From UBA1181 sp963648205 (GTDB lineage: Bacteria; Bacteroidota; Bacteroidia; Bacteroidales; Paludibacteraceae): a stretch of 64,000 bases of DNA. The position numbers and the translations under genes were made by a program. Location of the stretch: the NCBI GenBank assembly GCA_963648205.1, contig CAVJCT010000072.1, forward strand, positions 1 to 64,000, written 5' to 3'. This document shows positions 34,341-43,110 of this stretch, in pieces; within the stretch, counting starts at the first letter, position 1, and the number at the start of each line of letters is the position of its first letter. A model generated the notes under the pieces. It was not told the DNA's origin. It was given only the letters and a program-made list of their open reading frames with translations, and searched no databases.

Positions 34341-35700
34341 AAGCCTTCGCCTTTTCCTTGAGTTTCTTTACGAATTCATGCTCAGGTCCAAACATTTCAA
34401 TCAATTTTGAGATGACAGACTGAGCCTCTTTTCCCAAACCCAAAGAGCAATAGGTAAGATACTCTTCGCCCATTTTCTTCATCTTCGTATTACGTGAGTC
34501 ACTTCCCATAAAGTCTCTGATCGCGGCATTGTAGTCAAGACCATAGATTACAGGCAATACATCGGCTTCGGTTTGACCATCCTGCATAAATACCACTTGG
34601 TTTGCTGGAACAGACTCTCCAGTTTCTGCATCCGTCACCTTTTCTGTTGTGTCAAGATTGGTAATGACTGCAGCGGAATGTGAAGTCATGATAAACTGCA
34701 CTTGTGGAAATACCTCGCAAAGACACTGCACCACTTCCTGTTCCACCGCTGGATGCAAATGCAGATCAATTTCATCAATAAGCACAATTCCGCTTGACTC
34801 CTTATTACCATTGAGAATGTAAGCACGATAAGCCAATTCGAGAACTATCGAATACAAACGGCGGTAGCCAGCAGGAAGTTCGCTAAACAATTTGCTCTTG
34901 CCGTTTTTGAATACAACACTCAGTTCATAGCATTTACCTGTATTGACAGCAACTAAGTAGTTGATGTCATATTGTTCATCTGTAAGTTTTGGCAACCGTT
35001 TCGACATTCGAACCAAACGGCTTTGAACATATTCTATTTCATCGTGTGGAGTGGCGAAAGTTTCAGTATTCGTTCCGCGAGCGTATAATGAAGCAATCTG
35101 AGCCAACTTATTACACAACCTGATTTCCCAAATAGAAGTGCAGGCCGAATCCAAATTCCATTGATAATATCCAAAGTTGCGTTGTATCCTGTCTTTTAAT
35201 ATATTATTGATGGCAAAGGATGTTTGTTTGGTTGCTTTGTGAGGAAAAGAGTCTGAGAAGCACGCTATAAGTGGCAAGTCAGCTCCTTTGTTTTTCCATT
35301 CGTTCATGAAGGCATTAAAGGCTTCTTGGTATTTCGTGGTATATAGTGATGCGTTGGATGTAGAACGTTTATAGAGTTCCCAATCAAGAGTCGTACCATT
35401 GTAGTATGCAAGGCCCTTAACACTGGCATCTGGCGAAATAGTGCCTTGTTCTGAATCAAATCTGAAGTCGGTATCAGCAAATGAGTTGACGTTCAAGGAC
35501 GGATTGCCTGCCGACAGAAAGTCATTCCCCAATTTCTTGTTGTTGGAAAAGACAAAACTGATTGCTATCTTTATAGCATCAATAAGTGTCGACTTCCCCG
35601 CACCATTACGACCTGTAATGATAGTCGTCTTGGGAGTAAAGTCAATCTTATATGTTTCGAAACATCTAAGATTTTTTATTTCCAAAGATTTGAGTTTCAT
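34327..35700 (-). CDS. ptuA: PtuA-like SMC/OLD-type ATPase (Septu-like)
   Basis: 457 residues of the AAA_15/AAA_23 class. Walker A GRNGAGKST is at 30-38, an ABC-type signature region is ELPAGYRRLYSIV (~274-286), Walker B is GIVLIDEIDLHLHP (E310 catalytic) and the H-loop is TSHSAAVITN (~339-348). No Toprim domain, unlike OLD nucleases. Coupled to the HNH gene. It has its own -7 box and begins 145 bp after the DUF1016 gene, so the pair is probably an independent cassette in the type I locus. Confidence 0.75.
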   Translation of the reverse strand: MKLKSLEIKNLRCFETYKIDFTPKTTIITGRNGAGKSTLIDAIKIAISFVFSNNKKLGNDFLSAGNPSLNVNSFADTDFRFDSEQGTISPDASVKGLAYYNGTTLDWELYKRSTSNASLYTTKYQEAFNAFMNEWKNKGADLPLIACFSDSFPHKATKQTSFAINNILKDRIQRNFGYYQWNLDSACTSIWEIRLCNKLAQIASLYARGTNTETFATPHDEIEYVQSRLVRMSKRLPKLTDEQYDINYLVAVNTGKCYELSVVFKNGKSKLFSELPAGYRRLYSIVLELAYRAYILNGNKESSGIVLIDEIDLHLHPAVEQEVVQCLCEVFPQVQFIMTSHSAAVITNLDTTEKVTDAETGESVPANQVVFMQDGQTEADVLPVIYGLDYNAAIRDFMGSDSRNTKMKKMGEEYLTYCSLGLGKEAQSVISKLIEMFGPEHEFVKKLKEKAKAYEVH

Positions 35701-35730
35701 GTCTTCCTATATTTATTTGTTCAGATTTTG

Positions 35731-35738
35731 CAAAGGTA
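35731..35738 (-). promoter_or_regulatory. -7 box of the Septu-like pair
   Basis: TACCTTTG on the minus strand, 30 bp before the ATPase ATG; a weak TTGG lies 18 bp upstream of it. Confidence 0.55.
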
Positions 35739-35845
35739 AAGCGTTTTTAGAGATGTCCAATTTTTTTGACTCTATTGTTCTCTGCCTGAAAGTTTGCCAT
35801 CTCATATATCAGAAGCCAGTCAGCAACAAGACCTGCGTATTTTTT

Positions 35846-36958
35846 TCACCTCTTGTTTCCTTTCTCATTCTGCAATCTGAAAAACTCTTTTTGTTGCTCG
35901 ATTTCGCGGCGTAGTTCCTCTTTCGTTGGCATGTAGGTGAGGTATTTGGCGGCGAAGAGTTGGTCGTTGCCGTTCAAGCCCGAATAGTGGGCGACGTCAT
36001 CGTCGGTGTCGGCGCAGAGCAGTATGCCGATGGTGGGGTTGTGACCGTCTGAGCGGACTATTTCATCGTACATTTTGACGTACATGTCCATCTGCCCGAC
36101 ATCTTGGTAACTGAGTTTGTTCGTTTTCAAGTCGACGAGGACGAAGCACTGCAAATGGTAGTTATAGAACACCAAGTCGATGTAGTAGTCCTCCTTTTCG
36201 GTGTGGATGTGTTTTTGACGATCTACGAAAGCGAAGCCCTTTCCCAATTCCATTAGGAAGGGAATTAAGTGGTCGATGATGCTTTGCTCTAAGTTGCTTT
36301 CCGTGTAGTTGGTATTGTTTTTGAAGCCGAGGAACTCTGCCACGATAGGGTTCTTCAAATATTCGAGTTTGTCTTGCGTGGACTTCGTGAGTGCCTTCAT
36401 CTCATTTCTCACAAGGGCTTTGTCTTGCGATGCGAGTAGGCGATAGTAATATTGCGATGAGATGTTGCGTTGCAGGGTGCGGACACTCCACATCTCTTTC
36501 ATCGCCTCGTTCTCGTACCAAGCTCGGGCATCAGGATTTGTTTCTTGCAAGATGATGCGGTAATGTGTCCAAGAAAGCATGATGGGCGAGTCGGCTCGGA
36601 CGCTGTCTATCTCATTGTCATATTCCCCATTTTCAGAGTGAAAAATATTGGGCCATGCCTGAAAGAAGCTGATGTAGTTGTAGAGGTTCGTTTTGGTGAA
36701 TCCCTTCCCATATTTGTTAGTCAGTTCTTTCGACAATTTCGCCACTGCTTGCTCTCCGTATTCCGCTCGCTGGTCTTTCAAAGTTTCCTGCTGAATGCGC
36801 AAGCCCAATAGCCAGTTTCGTTTGACGAGTGCCTCGTTGACGGAACGGTATGCTGAAGCCTTGCTTTGCTCAATGATATAGCACGAATCTTTGAACAATT
36901 CGCCATGTAAGAAAGTTATATCTAATTTGCTGAAGTTCAATAGATTATTATCTGTCAT
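35846..36958 (-). CDS. DUF1016 / YhcG-type PD-(D/E)xK nuclease
   Basis: 370 residues. The N-terminal helical DUF1016 part includes NWLLGLRIQQE and YGKGFTKTNLYNYISFFQAWP. The C-terminal PD-(D/E)xK nuclease has IDLVFYNYHLQCFVLVDLKTNK, where D in IDLVF and D-x-K in VDLKT are the likely active residues, followed by GQMDMYVKMYDE. YhcG-like nucleases are frequent passengers in type I loci. It sits between hsdS and the Septu-like pair; a perfect palindrome lies 48 bp upstream of its start. Confidence 0.85.
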   Translation of the reverse strand: MTDNNLLNFSKLDITFLHGELFKDSCYIIEQSKASAYRSVNEALVKRNWLLGLRIQQETLKDQRAEYGEQAVAKLSKELTNKYGKGFTKTNLYNYISFFQAWPNIFHSENGEYDNEIDSVRADSPIMLSWTHYRIILQETNPDARAWYENEAMKEMWSVRTLQRNISSQYYYRLLASQDKALVRNEMKALTKSTQDKLEYLKNPIVAEFLGFKNNTNYTESNLEQSIIDHLIPFLMELGKGFAFVDRQKHIHTEKEDYYIDLVFYNYHLQCFVLVDLKTNKLSYQDVGQMDMYVKMYDEIVRSDGHNPTIGILLCADTDDDVAHYSGLNGNDQLFAAKYLTYMPTKEELRREIEQQKEFFRLQNEKGNKR

Positions 36959-37005
36959 TGTTTTGAAAAATATTAATTTTCTTTTATTTATACATTAAAT
37001 CATAG

Positions 37006-37030
37006 ATTTTCCACTCACTGAGTGGAAAAT
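37006..37030. repeat. Perfect 25-bp palindrome upstream of the DUF1016 gene
   Basis: Arms of 12 bp (ATTTTCCACTCA and its complement) around a single central C. No T-tract follows on either strand, so it looks more like a protein-binding site than a terminator. Confidence 0.75.
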
Positions 37031-37091
37031 GTGCAATTCTTCTTTTTTCTGTATTTAAAATTTCTTAACTCTCCACTCAAACTCTCCTCCC

Positions 37092-38291
37092 TCACACCAT
37101 CATCCCCTCCAAACATGCTCCCTTTACCTTCTTCATCTTCTCTATCTTCTCTCTCTCTAACCGTATCTGCTCGTCTATGTTCGTGAAATAGGTGGAGAGG
37201 GCGCGCTGCTCGGCAAGAGTGGAGGGAATCATAATTTCACCTTTTAGAGCATCTTCATCACTGATATTCATAGTGTTTTTAGCACCTTTATTTACAAGTG
37301 GATGTAAATAATTGTTCAGTCTGAAATTTGGAGTGAAGTACCAATGGATATAGTCTGGAGAAATGCCTTCTTTTACATTGTAGACAGCGTATAAAACTGA
37401 GACAATTCCAGTTTCTCCTTTATTCACCTTTACTATTCCGTATGGTTTTGCCTTTAATGGAGATTTGGTGTAAACAATTTGGTTTGTTCTGAGAATATTA
37501 TAATTGGTAACGCTTTGACCTGCGTAACTTCTTCCTAATAGTTCAATCTGATTTCTAACTCCTAATTCTTCGGAAACTGATAATACATCATTTTTCCCAT
37601 AGAAATTGTCAAGGTTTCTTTCGGTACTGATTTCAAGACATTCAGAAAGTCTCACCTTCTTCCACTCCCCGCTAAACCCCTTAAACCGCACTCGCGGCTC
37701 CTTCTCGCCCTCCTGCGGAAAGAAACTCTGCAGACTCGCTGCCTTCACTTGCTGCAAACTCGCTAAACGCTCTCCCTCTAAGCGTATAGTCTCGTCGAGT
37801 AAAGTGAAAAAATGGGAGAGGCGGCGCTGCTCGGAAAGAGTGGGGGGAATGCAGAATCTTGAAGAAGAAACAAGATTCCAATCTGCACGAGGCATTTTTG
37901 AACCTGATGAAATGTTGGCAACTTGCATAAATGCAGCACTATTCACCAGTGTATAAAGCAAATTTGAATCTACTACATCAGAGTGAAGAACCCAAAAATC
38001 TCCGACCGCAACTCCTTTAAAATCTGCGTATAATATATTTTTCAAATATGGTCTGAGTTTCCCGAATAGAACATCTCCTTTTGAAAATAGTATTCCTTTT
38101 TTGCAACCATCTTTTTCAAATAGATTTTTATTTAATGTCCCTTCTCCCGAATTAATATCCTCAAATTCAACGTATGGAAGTTTATCGTTTGATATTTCGC
38201 TATTGGATCGTCTTTGAGCGATTTCAGAAAAATCCATCTCTTTCCACTCCTCCTCAAATTCCGAGAATCGTATTTTAGGTATCATCGTCAT
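37092..38291 (-). CDS. hsdS: Type I restriction enzyme specificity subunit
   Basis: 399 residues with two target-recognition domains. The first is ~1-150 and ends SSRFCIPPTLSEQRRLSHFF. A central conserved helix holds LDETIRLEGERLASLQQVKAASLQSFFP. The second domain is ~210-360 and ends MIPSTLAEQRALSTYF, followed by the C-terminal helix (IDEQIRLEREKIEKMKKVK). The two helices are the HsdM-docking repeats. Each domain reads half of the bipartite DNA site; the site cannot be predicted. The start is 7 bp past hsdM. A decayed extra hsdS piece at 32.7-32.9 kb hints at past cassette exchange. Confidence 0.93.
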   Translation of the reverse strand: MTMIPKIRFSEFEEEWKEMDFSEIAQRRSNSEISNDKLPYVEFEDINSGEGTLNKNLFEKDGCKKGILFSKGDVLFGKLRPYLKNILYADFKGVAVGDFWVLHSDVVDSNLLYTLVNSAAFMQVANISSGSKMPRADWNLVSSSRFCIPPTLSEQRRLSHFFTLLDETIRLEGERLASLQQVKAASLQSFFPQEGEKEPRVRFKGFSGEWKKVRLSECLEISTERNLDNFYGKNDVLSVSEELGVRNQIELLGRSYAGQSVTNYNILRTNQIVYTKSPLKAKPYGIVKVNKGETGIVSVLYAVYNVKEGISPDYIHWYFTPNFRLNNYLHPLVNKGAKNTMNISDEDALKGEIMIPSTLAEQRALSTYFTNIDEQIRLEREKIEKMKKVKGACLEGMMV

Positions 38292-38298
38292 AGTGCGG

Positions 38299-40872
38299 TT
38301 ATTTTATGAGGTTCAACAATCCTTGGATGGCGTAGGGGTCGCCTGTGAGGTCGGAGACGAGGGTCTGCATCTCGGCACGGGTCGCCGTCAACGCCTCGTC
38401 GATCTGGCAGTAGTTGGTGGCGTATTTCTTCTGCAGGGTGGCTACTGCTGCCTCGATGTCTGCCAACACTGCTTCTAAGGTCTGCGTGATGGCTTCTGCT
38501 ACGGGCGCAATCCACTTCTGGTGCAGATAGTGCGCTGCCTCGTCGTCCGTCAGCGTCTGGATGGCTTGCTTGGTCTTCGTGAGCAACTCGTCGCGCTCTT
38601 TCGCCATCTGCGTTCTCTCGGTGGCTTGCTCGTCCCACAATGCGGTGATCGCCTTCAGTTTGGCAAGGGTCTCGCCGGGAATCTCCTTGCGTGTCTTCGG
38701 GTCTTTCTTGGTGGCGTCTTTCACCTCCTGCTTGATGAGTTTCTTGTCGAGCGTCTCCTCTTTGTCCTCTTCAAAATAGAGGGCTTTCTCGTCGTCGGTG
38801 AGGTTGTCGCGCTGCTCCTCCAACTCGGTGGCGATGGCTTCCAAACGTGCCTCGTGGGTGGCGATGGCGTCGAGTTCAGTTTTGAACTGCTCTTGCTGCA
38901 CCAAGGCGAACGGCACGATGCGCCCTTTCTCGCCGTCTGGCACCTCCATCTCCTCGTCGCCTTTCTTCACCATCTTGTAGGCGGTCTCCACCTGGCGGAT
39001 GGCGTCGTTGCCCTCCTGCTGTATGGTCTCGATGTCATCCACGATCTCTGTCCAGTGGTCTGCCAGCACTTGGAACGCTGCATAGCGGTCTACCAACGGC
39101 ACCTGCTCGAAGCGGCGGAAGATGTCGCTTGCGATGATGTCTTGCGCCTTCTGCTCGTTCACCTCGGCGATATGCTCGACAAGTAGGTTGTGCAGCATAT
39201 CTTCGAAGCCGTCGAAAGCGTTTTTGAATTTCTGGCGGAAAGCCACGACGTCGGCGTTCTGGGCGATGGTTTGGCGGATATCCGTGGTTTTGAGTGATGA
39301 GTAGGGGCGGTCAGCCTCGTGGGCGAAGAGGTCGTCGCGGAGGGAAGGCAGAGCGTCCCAGTAGGGTTGCAGGGCGAGGAGTTCCGCATCGGGGATGCCA
39401 CCGAACATAGTGGCGTAGATGTCGAAATGCTCGGCTTGCTCTGCGCTGTCGACATAGCGGGGGATGTTGAGGTTGTAGCCGTTTTGGCGGATTTCCTCAC
39501 GCTCCACAAGGCGCGAGAAGCCCGGGATGGAGGAGCGGTCGCGCACGCAGTCGGCGATCTTCTTCACGTCGCAGGCGCGCAGTTTGTTTTGTTTGCCGTC
39601 TTTGACGAAGCCCTTGCTGGCGTCGATGATAAGGACGTTGTCTGCCTCGCGGTGTTGTTTCAGCACCATGACGAGGGTTGGGATGCCTGTGCCGAAGAAG
39701 ATGTTGGCAGGCAGACCTATGATCGTGTCGATATTATTCTTCTCGATGAGGTTTCTGCGGATTTGCTCCTCCTCGCCGCCGCGGAACAGCACGCCGTGGG
39801 GCAATACGATGGTGAGGATGCCGTCTGGCTTGAGGTGGTGCAGTTCGTGGAGTAGGAAAGCGTAGTCGGCTTTGCTTTTAGGGGCGACGCCATACTCTTT
39901 GAATCGGGGGTCGGAGTCGCAGTCGGATGGGTCCCACTGTTGCGAGTAGGGAGGGTTGCTGACCACGGCGTCGACGTAGAGAGGTTCGCTGGTTTGTTCG
40001 TTGCGAGGCCAGTCTTCGTCGAGCGAGTCGGCGCAGCGGGTTTCGATGTTGCCGGGCTTGATGCCGCGCATCACGAGGTTCATACGGGTGAGGTTGTAGG
40101 TGTTCTCCTTGAGTTCCTGGGCGTAGTAGTGGATGTTGTCTTTTTCGGCAGTATGTTTCGACACGGCTTTACCGATGGTGATGAGGAGTGAACCCGAACC
40201 CGAAGTAGGGTCGTAGATGTTGAGTGTTTTCTTGTCTTTGTGGTGTTCAGCCACGATTTCAGACATAAGGCTTGCCACCTCGTGAGGGGTATAGAACTCG
40301 CCCGCCTTCTTGCCTGCGTTGGCGGCGAAGTTGGAGATGAGGTATTCGTAGACGTAGCCCAGGACGTCGTAGTCTTGTGCGCCGTCGGTTGGAATATCCT
40401 TGATGAGGCGGATGAGGTCTTTGATGGTTCTTGTCTGGCTGCCCACGTCGCCCAATTTGGTGAGGTTAGCGCGGAGGGTGTCGAAGATGCCGCTGTAGAT
40501 GGAGGCGGTGTTTTTGGTGATAGAGCGTTCGAAATCGCCGAGGGCGGCAGTCAGTTGGTCGATACTGAAATCGCTGTCTGGCCGGATCCAGTTTTGAAAG
40601 AGGTATTTGTAGGGGATGTAGTAGCCGCGCATTTCGAGGATGTCGTCGATTTGGTCTATCATATCTTCGTCGTCAGTCTCATCTTTAGCGACGAGGTCGG
40701 GGAGCATTTCGTCTTTCCACTGGTTTTTTTTCAGATAATTCACCTCGTTGTCGCAGAGATACTTATAGAAGATGAGACCGAGGATAAAGTCTTTATACTC
40801 GTTGGCGTCTATTTTAGAACGCATTTTGTTGGCAGAAGCCCAGATGCGGTTTGCTAATTGTTGTTTATTCAT
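38299..40872 (-). CDS. hsdM: Type I DNA adenine methyltransferase M subunit
   Basis: 857 residues from ATG 40872 (MNKQQLANRIWASANKMRSK), the usual HsdM start; the in-frame extension to 40971 is not homology-like. SAM-binding motif I is YDPTSGSGSLL and the catalytic motif IV is NPPYSQQW. An N-terminal helical HsdM_N domain is present. The C-terminal ~330 residues are long, charged and coiled-coil-like, larger than classical HsdM. Forms M2S with HsdS and protects host DNA. Clearly GC-richer than the flanking ATPase genes, a sign of transfer. Confidence 0.93.
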   Translation of the reverse strand: MNKQQLANRIWASANKMRSKIDANEYKDFILGLIFYKYLCDNEVNYLKKNQWKDEMLPDLVAKDETDDEDMIDQIDDILEMRGYYIPYKYLFQNWIRPDSDFSIDQLTAALGDFERSITKNTASIYSGIFDTLRANLTKLGDVGSQTRTIKDLIRLIKDIPTDGAQDYDVLGYVYEYLISNFAANAGKKAGEFYTPHEVASLMSEIVAEHHKDKKTLNIYDPTSGSGSLLITIGKAVSKHTAEKDNIHYYAQELKENTYNLTRMNLVMRGIKPGNIETRCADSLDEDWPRNEQTSEPLYVDAVVSNPPYSQQWDPSDCDSDPRFKEYGVAPKSKADYAFLLHELHHLKPDGILTIVLPHGVLFRGGEEEQIRRNLIEKNNIDTIIGLPANIFFGTGIPTLVMVLKQHREADNVLIIDASKGFVKDGKQNKLRACDVKKIADCVRDRSSIPGFSRLVEREEIRQNGYNLNIPRYVDSAEQAEHFDIYATMFGGIPDAELLALQPYWDALPSLRDDLFAHEADRPYSSLKTTDIRQTIAQNADVVAFRQKFKNAFDGFEDMLHNLLVEHIAEVNEQKAQDIIASDIFRRFEQVPLVDRYAAFQVLADHWTEIVDDIETIQQEGNDAIRQVETAYKMVKKGDEEMEVPDGEKGRIVPFALVQQEQFKTELDAIATHEARLEAIATELEEQRDNLTDDEKALYFEEDKEETLDKKLIKQEVKDATKKDPKTRKEIPGETLAKLKAITALWDEQATERTQMAKERDELLTKTKQAIQTLTDDEAAHYLHQKWIAPVAEAITQTLEAVLADIEAAVATLQKKYATNYCQIDEALTATRAEMQTLVSDLTGDPYAIQGLLNLIK

Positions 40873-40981
40873 AATAAGAAAAAATAAGGAGTATAAAGGT
40901 AGGGAAAAATTGGGAGATGGGCAAGAGAATGTTGAAGCGTATGCACGAACTGCAAGACCGCTTTCGATCAATAAAGTGAGT

Positions 40982-42322
40982 TTATTCTCTTTCCCTCAAA
41001 AAACGTTTCAAAAGGAACGTCAAGAAATAGGGGAAGGTGTAGAATTTGCCGTTCCAGCCAATGTTGCGATAGCCGAGTTTGATGCCGTAGTGGATGTCTG
41101 GATAGGATTTCCACCCAATGAGGTTGTTGAGCGAGGCTGTCGCTCCATCGTTGGCTTTGACTTCGACGGGAATGAGCGAGTCTTTGTCGCGCACGAAGAA
41201 ATCCATCTCTATCGCAGGACTGTCTTTTCTGTAAAAATAGAGTTGCTCATAGCCCGACTTGACCAACATCTCGCCGACAACATTCTCGTATATCGCACCT
41301 TTATATGTTCCGAAATTTTTGTTGGCTCGCAAATCTTCTTGCGCTTCTTCGTCCAACGAGGCTATCAACAGACCAGTGTCGTGGTAGTAGACTTTATAGT
41401 TGGTGGCAGTATAGTTCCCCTTCAATGGCAACTCCACATTCTCCAAACAATACGCCACATTGACGACTCCCGCTGCTCTAAGCCATTCCACACTGCCGAT
41501 ATAGTCTCGGCTTCTGGCATTCCGTGCTACTTTCGTAACTTGAAATTTCTTGTTCTCTTTAGCCAAAAATGTTGAAATATGACTATAAACCGCAAGAATC
41601 TTCGATTTATCTGTTTCTTTTGCATACTTGGTGATGTCCTCCTCATAATCCCTCAACAACTGTCTTTGGAGGGCGAGCGTTCCCCCGAAATGTCCATTTT
41701 CGATATAGGTTCGCACCACCTCGGGCATGCCTCCAACGATCATATATTCCTTGAAAATCCCCATCATCGTGTCCATCTCTATCTGCGAGAAAGGAGTCAA
41801 GGTAATCATGTTGGAATAGAGCTTTTCAATCTGTTGAGCAGAATATCCTTTTGCCCAAAGGAACTCCTCGAAATCCATTGAGTGCATGTCGTAGTCGTCC
41901 TTATAGCCCACTGCGTTCGACTCAATCTCTTCGTAATAAATGCCCATCAACGAGCCAGAACAGATAACGTCATACCGTCCGTCTATGCAAAAAGCCTTCA
42001 ATGAAGTGGCACAGTCGGGACACTTTTGCAACTCATCGAAGAAGATGAGCGTCTTTCCAGGAATGAATTTCCACGAAGGTTCGAGCAACGAGATGTTTCT
42101 AATGATTGAATCCACCTCATACCCATCGTCGAAAATGGATCTGAACTTCTTTTGAAGCACAAAGTTAATCTCCACGACCGACTCGTAATTTGCCTTTCCG
42201 AATGCTCGAATAGACAATGATTTTCCAATCTGCCGTGCGCCTTTCACGATGAGAGGTTTGTGACCTTCTTTGCGCTTCCATTCTGAAAGTACCGTATCTA
42301 TCTTTCTTTTAAGCAGTTCCAT
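40982..42322 (-). CDS. P-loop ATPase with DUF4143 nuclease-like domain
   Basis: 446 residues. AAA ATPase with Walker A KGARQIGKS (~26-34), Walker B TLIFFDELQKCPD, sensor-like ICSGSLMG. The C-terminal DUF4143 domain has a PD-(D/E)xK-like core, IEMDFFVRDKDSLIPVEVKAND (D, E, K preserved). The family is very common and its role is unknown. Its promoter is overlaid by four 16-bp direct repeats (42330-42442). The gene is separated from hsdM by 109 bp and may be a separate module. Confidence 0.85.
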   Translation of the reverse strand: MELLKRKIDTVLSEWKRKEGHKPLIVKGARQIGKSLSIRAFGKANYESVVEINFVLQKKFRSIFDDGYEVDSIIRNISLLEPSWKFIPGKTLIFFDELQKCPDCATSLKAFCIDGRYDVICSGSLMGIYYEEIESNAVGYKDDYDMHSMDFEEFLWAKGYSAQQIEKLYSNMITLTPFSQIEMDTMMGIFKEYMIVGGMPEVVRTYIENGHFGGTLALQRQLLRDYEEDITKYAKETDKSKILAVYSHISTFLAKENKKFQVTKVARNARSRDYIGSVEWLRAAGVVNVAYCLENVELPLKGNYTATNYKVYYHDTGLLIASLDEEAQEDLRANKNFGTYKGAIYENVVGEMLVKSGYEQLYFYRKDSPAIEMDFFVRDKDSLIPVEVKANDGATASLNNLIGWKSYPDIHYGIKLGYRNIGWNGKFYTFPYFLTFLLKRFLRERE

Positions 42323-42329
42323 ATTCTTA

Positions 42330-42442
42330 TTTCACATTTTCCGTCCACAAAAGTACACTGATTTTCACATTTTCCGACTTGTTTTTCGTTAAAATTTCAC
42401 ATTTCCCGACCGATTTTTAGGCGGAATTTCACATTTTCCGAC
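42330..42442 (-). repeat. Four 16-bp direct repeats over the DUF4143 ATPase promoter
   Basis: TTTCACATTTTCCGAC (plus strand) occurs at 42330 (one mismatch), 42363, 42395 (one mismatch) and 42427: spacings 33, 32, 32 bp, about three DNA turns. The intervening 16-17 bp are unrelated. The nearest copy ends 8 bp upstream of the start codon. Confidence 0.9.
42348..42355 (-). promoter_or_regulatory. -7 box of the DUF4143 ATPase gene
   Basis: TACTTTTG on the minus strand, between repeats 1 and 2. The predicted transcript start (~42341) falls inside repeat 1 and repeat 2 lies in the -33/-7 spacer, as expected for an operator. Confidence 0.6.
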
Positions 42443-42472
42443 AAAATACAAGAGCGGAGTTCTCTTGTGATG

Positions 42473-42946
42473 TTAATTTACTCCCATAATGTAAGAGTGT
42501 TCAAGCACTTCTTCCAAGCATTTCCCGTTGATTCGGAGGTTATCCCAGATGTCGTTCTCATCATCGAATGAGGCGATAATGAGACCGTCGTCGTGAGTGT
42601 TTCCCTCACATTGCCACCTGATGAATTCCTTTGATTTATCACGAGGAAGTATCTTACACTCAATAGGATAGCGTTCGGTATGTATGCCATAGAAGGTGTC
42701 GTTATCCACATAATAAAAAGAGAGGTTGTAGCCAATCTCAACGATTTCATGATGAAATATTTTCTCAGAGACTAATGAACCTGCTTCTTTTTTCTCATAG
42801 TCTTGCCACCCCAATTGGTGTTTGTAGAGGTGCTTCCCAACTCCGAAAAAATTGGGAACTACGATAGGGTCAAGATTATTGATATAGGTCGCCATAGAAG
42901 ATATTTTTTTGTTTAACTGCTCAATCCAAAGTTTCGCAATTCTCAT
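42473..42946 (-). CDS. Unknown 157-residue protein
   Basis: Not recognised. Soluble, mixed alpha/beta composition, with VGKHLYKHQLGWQDYEKKEAG, FHHEIVEIGYNLSFYYVDND and LIIASFDDENDIWDNL. No signal peptide and no known catalytic motif. It starts 165 bp from the divergent flavodoxin gene and ends 30 bp upstream of the repeat array of the DUF4143 ATPase, so it may be part of that module. Its own promoter region has an inverted repeat (42973-43004). Confidence 0.6.
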   Translation of the reverse strand: MRIAKLWIEQLNKKISSMATYINNLDPIVVPNFFGVGKHLYKHQLGWQDYEKKEAGSLVSEKIFHHEIVEIGYNLSFYYVDNDTFYGIHTERYPIECKILPRDKSKEFIRWQCEGNTHDDGLIIASFDDENDIWDNLRINGKCLEEVLEHSYIMGVN

Positions 42947-42959
42947 ACAATATTGCTAT

Positions 42960-42967
42960 CAAATATA
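42960..42967 (-). promoter_or_regulatory. -7 box of the 157-residue gene
   Basis: TATATTTG on the minus strand, 13 bp before the ATG; implies a very short leader. Confidence 0.45.
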
Positions 42968-42972
42968 TTGTG

Positions 42973-43004
42973 TTTTAAACCTTTTTATGAAAAAAAGTTT
43001 AAAA
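42973..43004. repeat. A/T-rich inverted repeat upstream of the 157-residue gene
   Basis: TTTTAAAC (42973-42980) and GTTTAAAA (42997-43004) with inner T-run/A-run pairing. It covers the expected -33 region; could be an operator or merely A/T-rich sequence. Confidence 0.45.
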
Positions 43005-43110
43005 TTTATCTTCTCTCACCCTCGTTGATTTTGGTACATCTCTCCGTAATTGATGTAATTAAATTTCGAGGGAAACACTTAAACTTGCATCGTAGAAAAA
43101 ATAAAAGCGT

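Noticed and set aside
33426..35700. Retron (Ec78-like) reading of the PtuA-PtuB pair
   Set aside because: No reverse transcriptase or msr/msd-like RNA is visible in the neighbourhood.
40873..40971. 33-residue N-terminal extension of HsdM
   Set aside because: Not homology-like; MNKQQLANRIW at 40872 is the usual family start.
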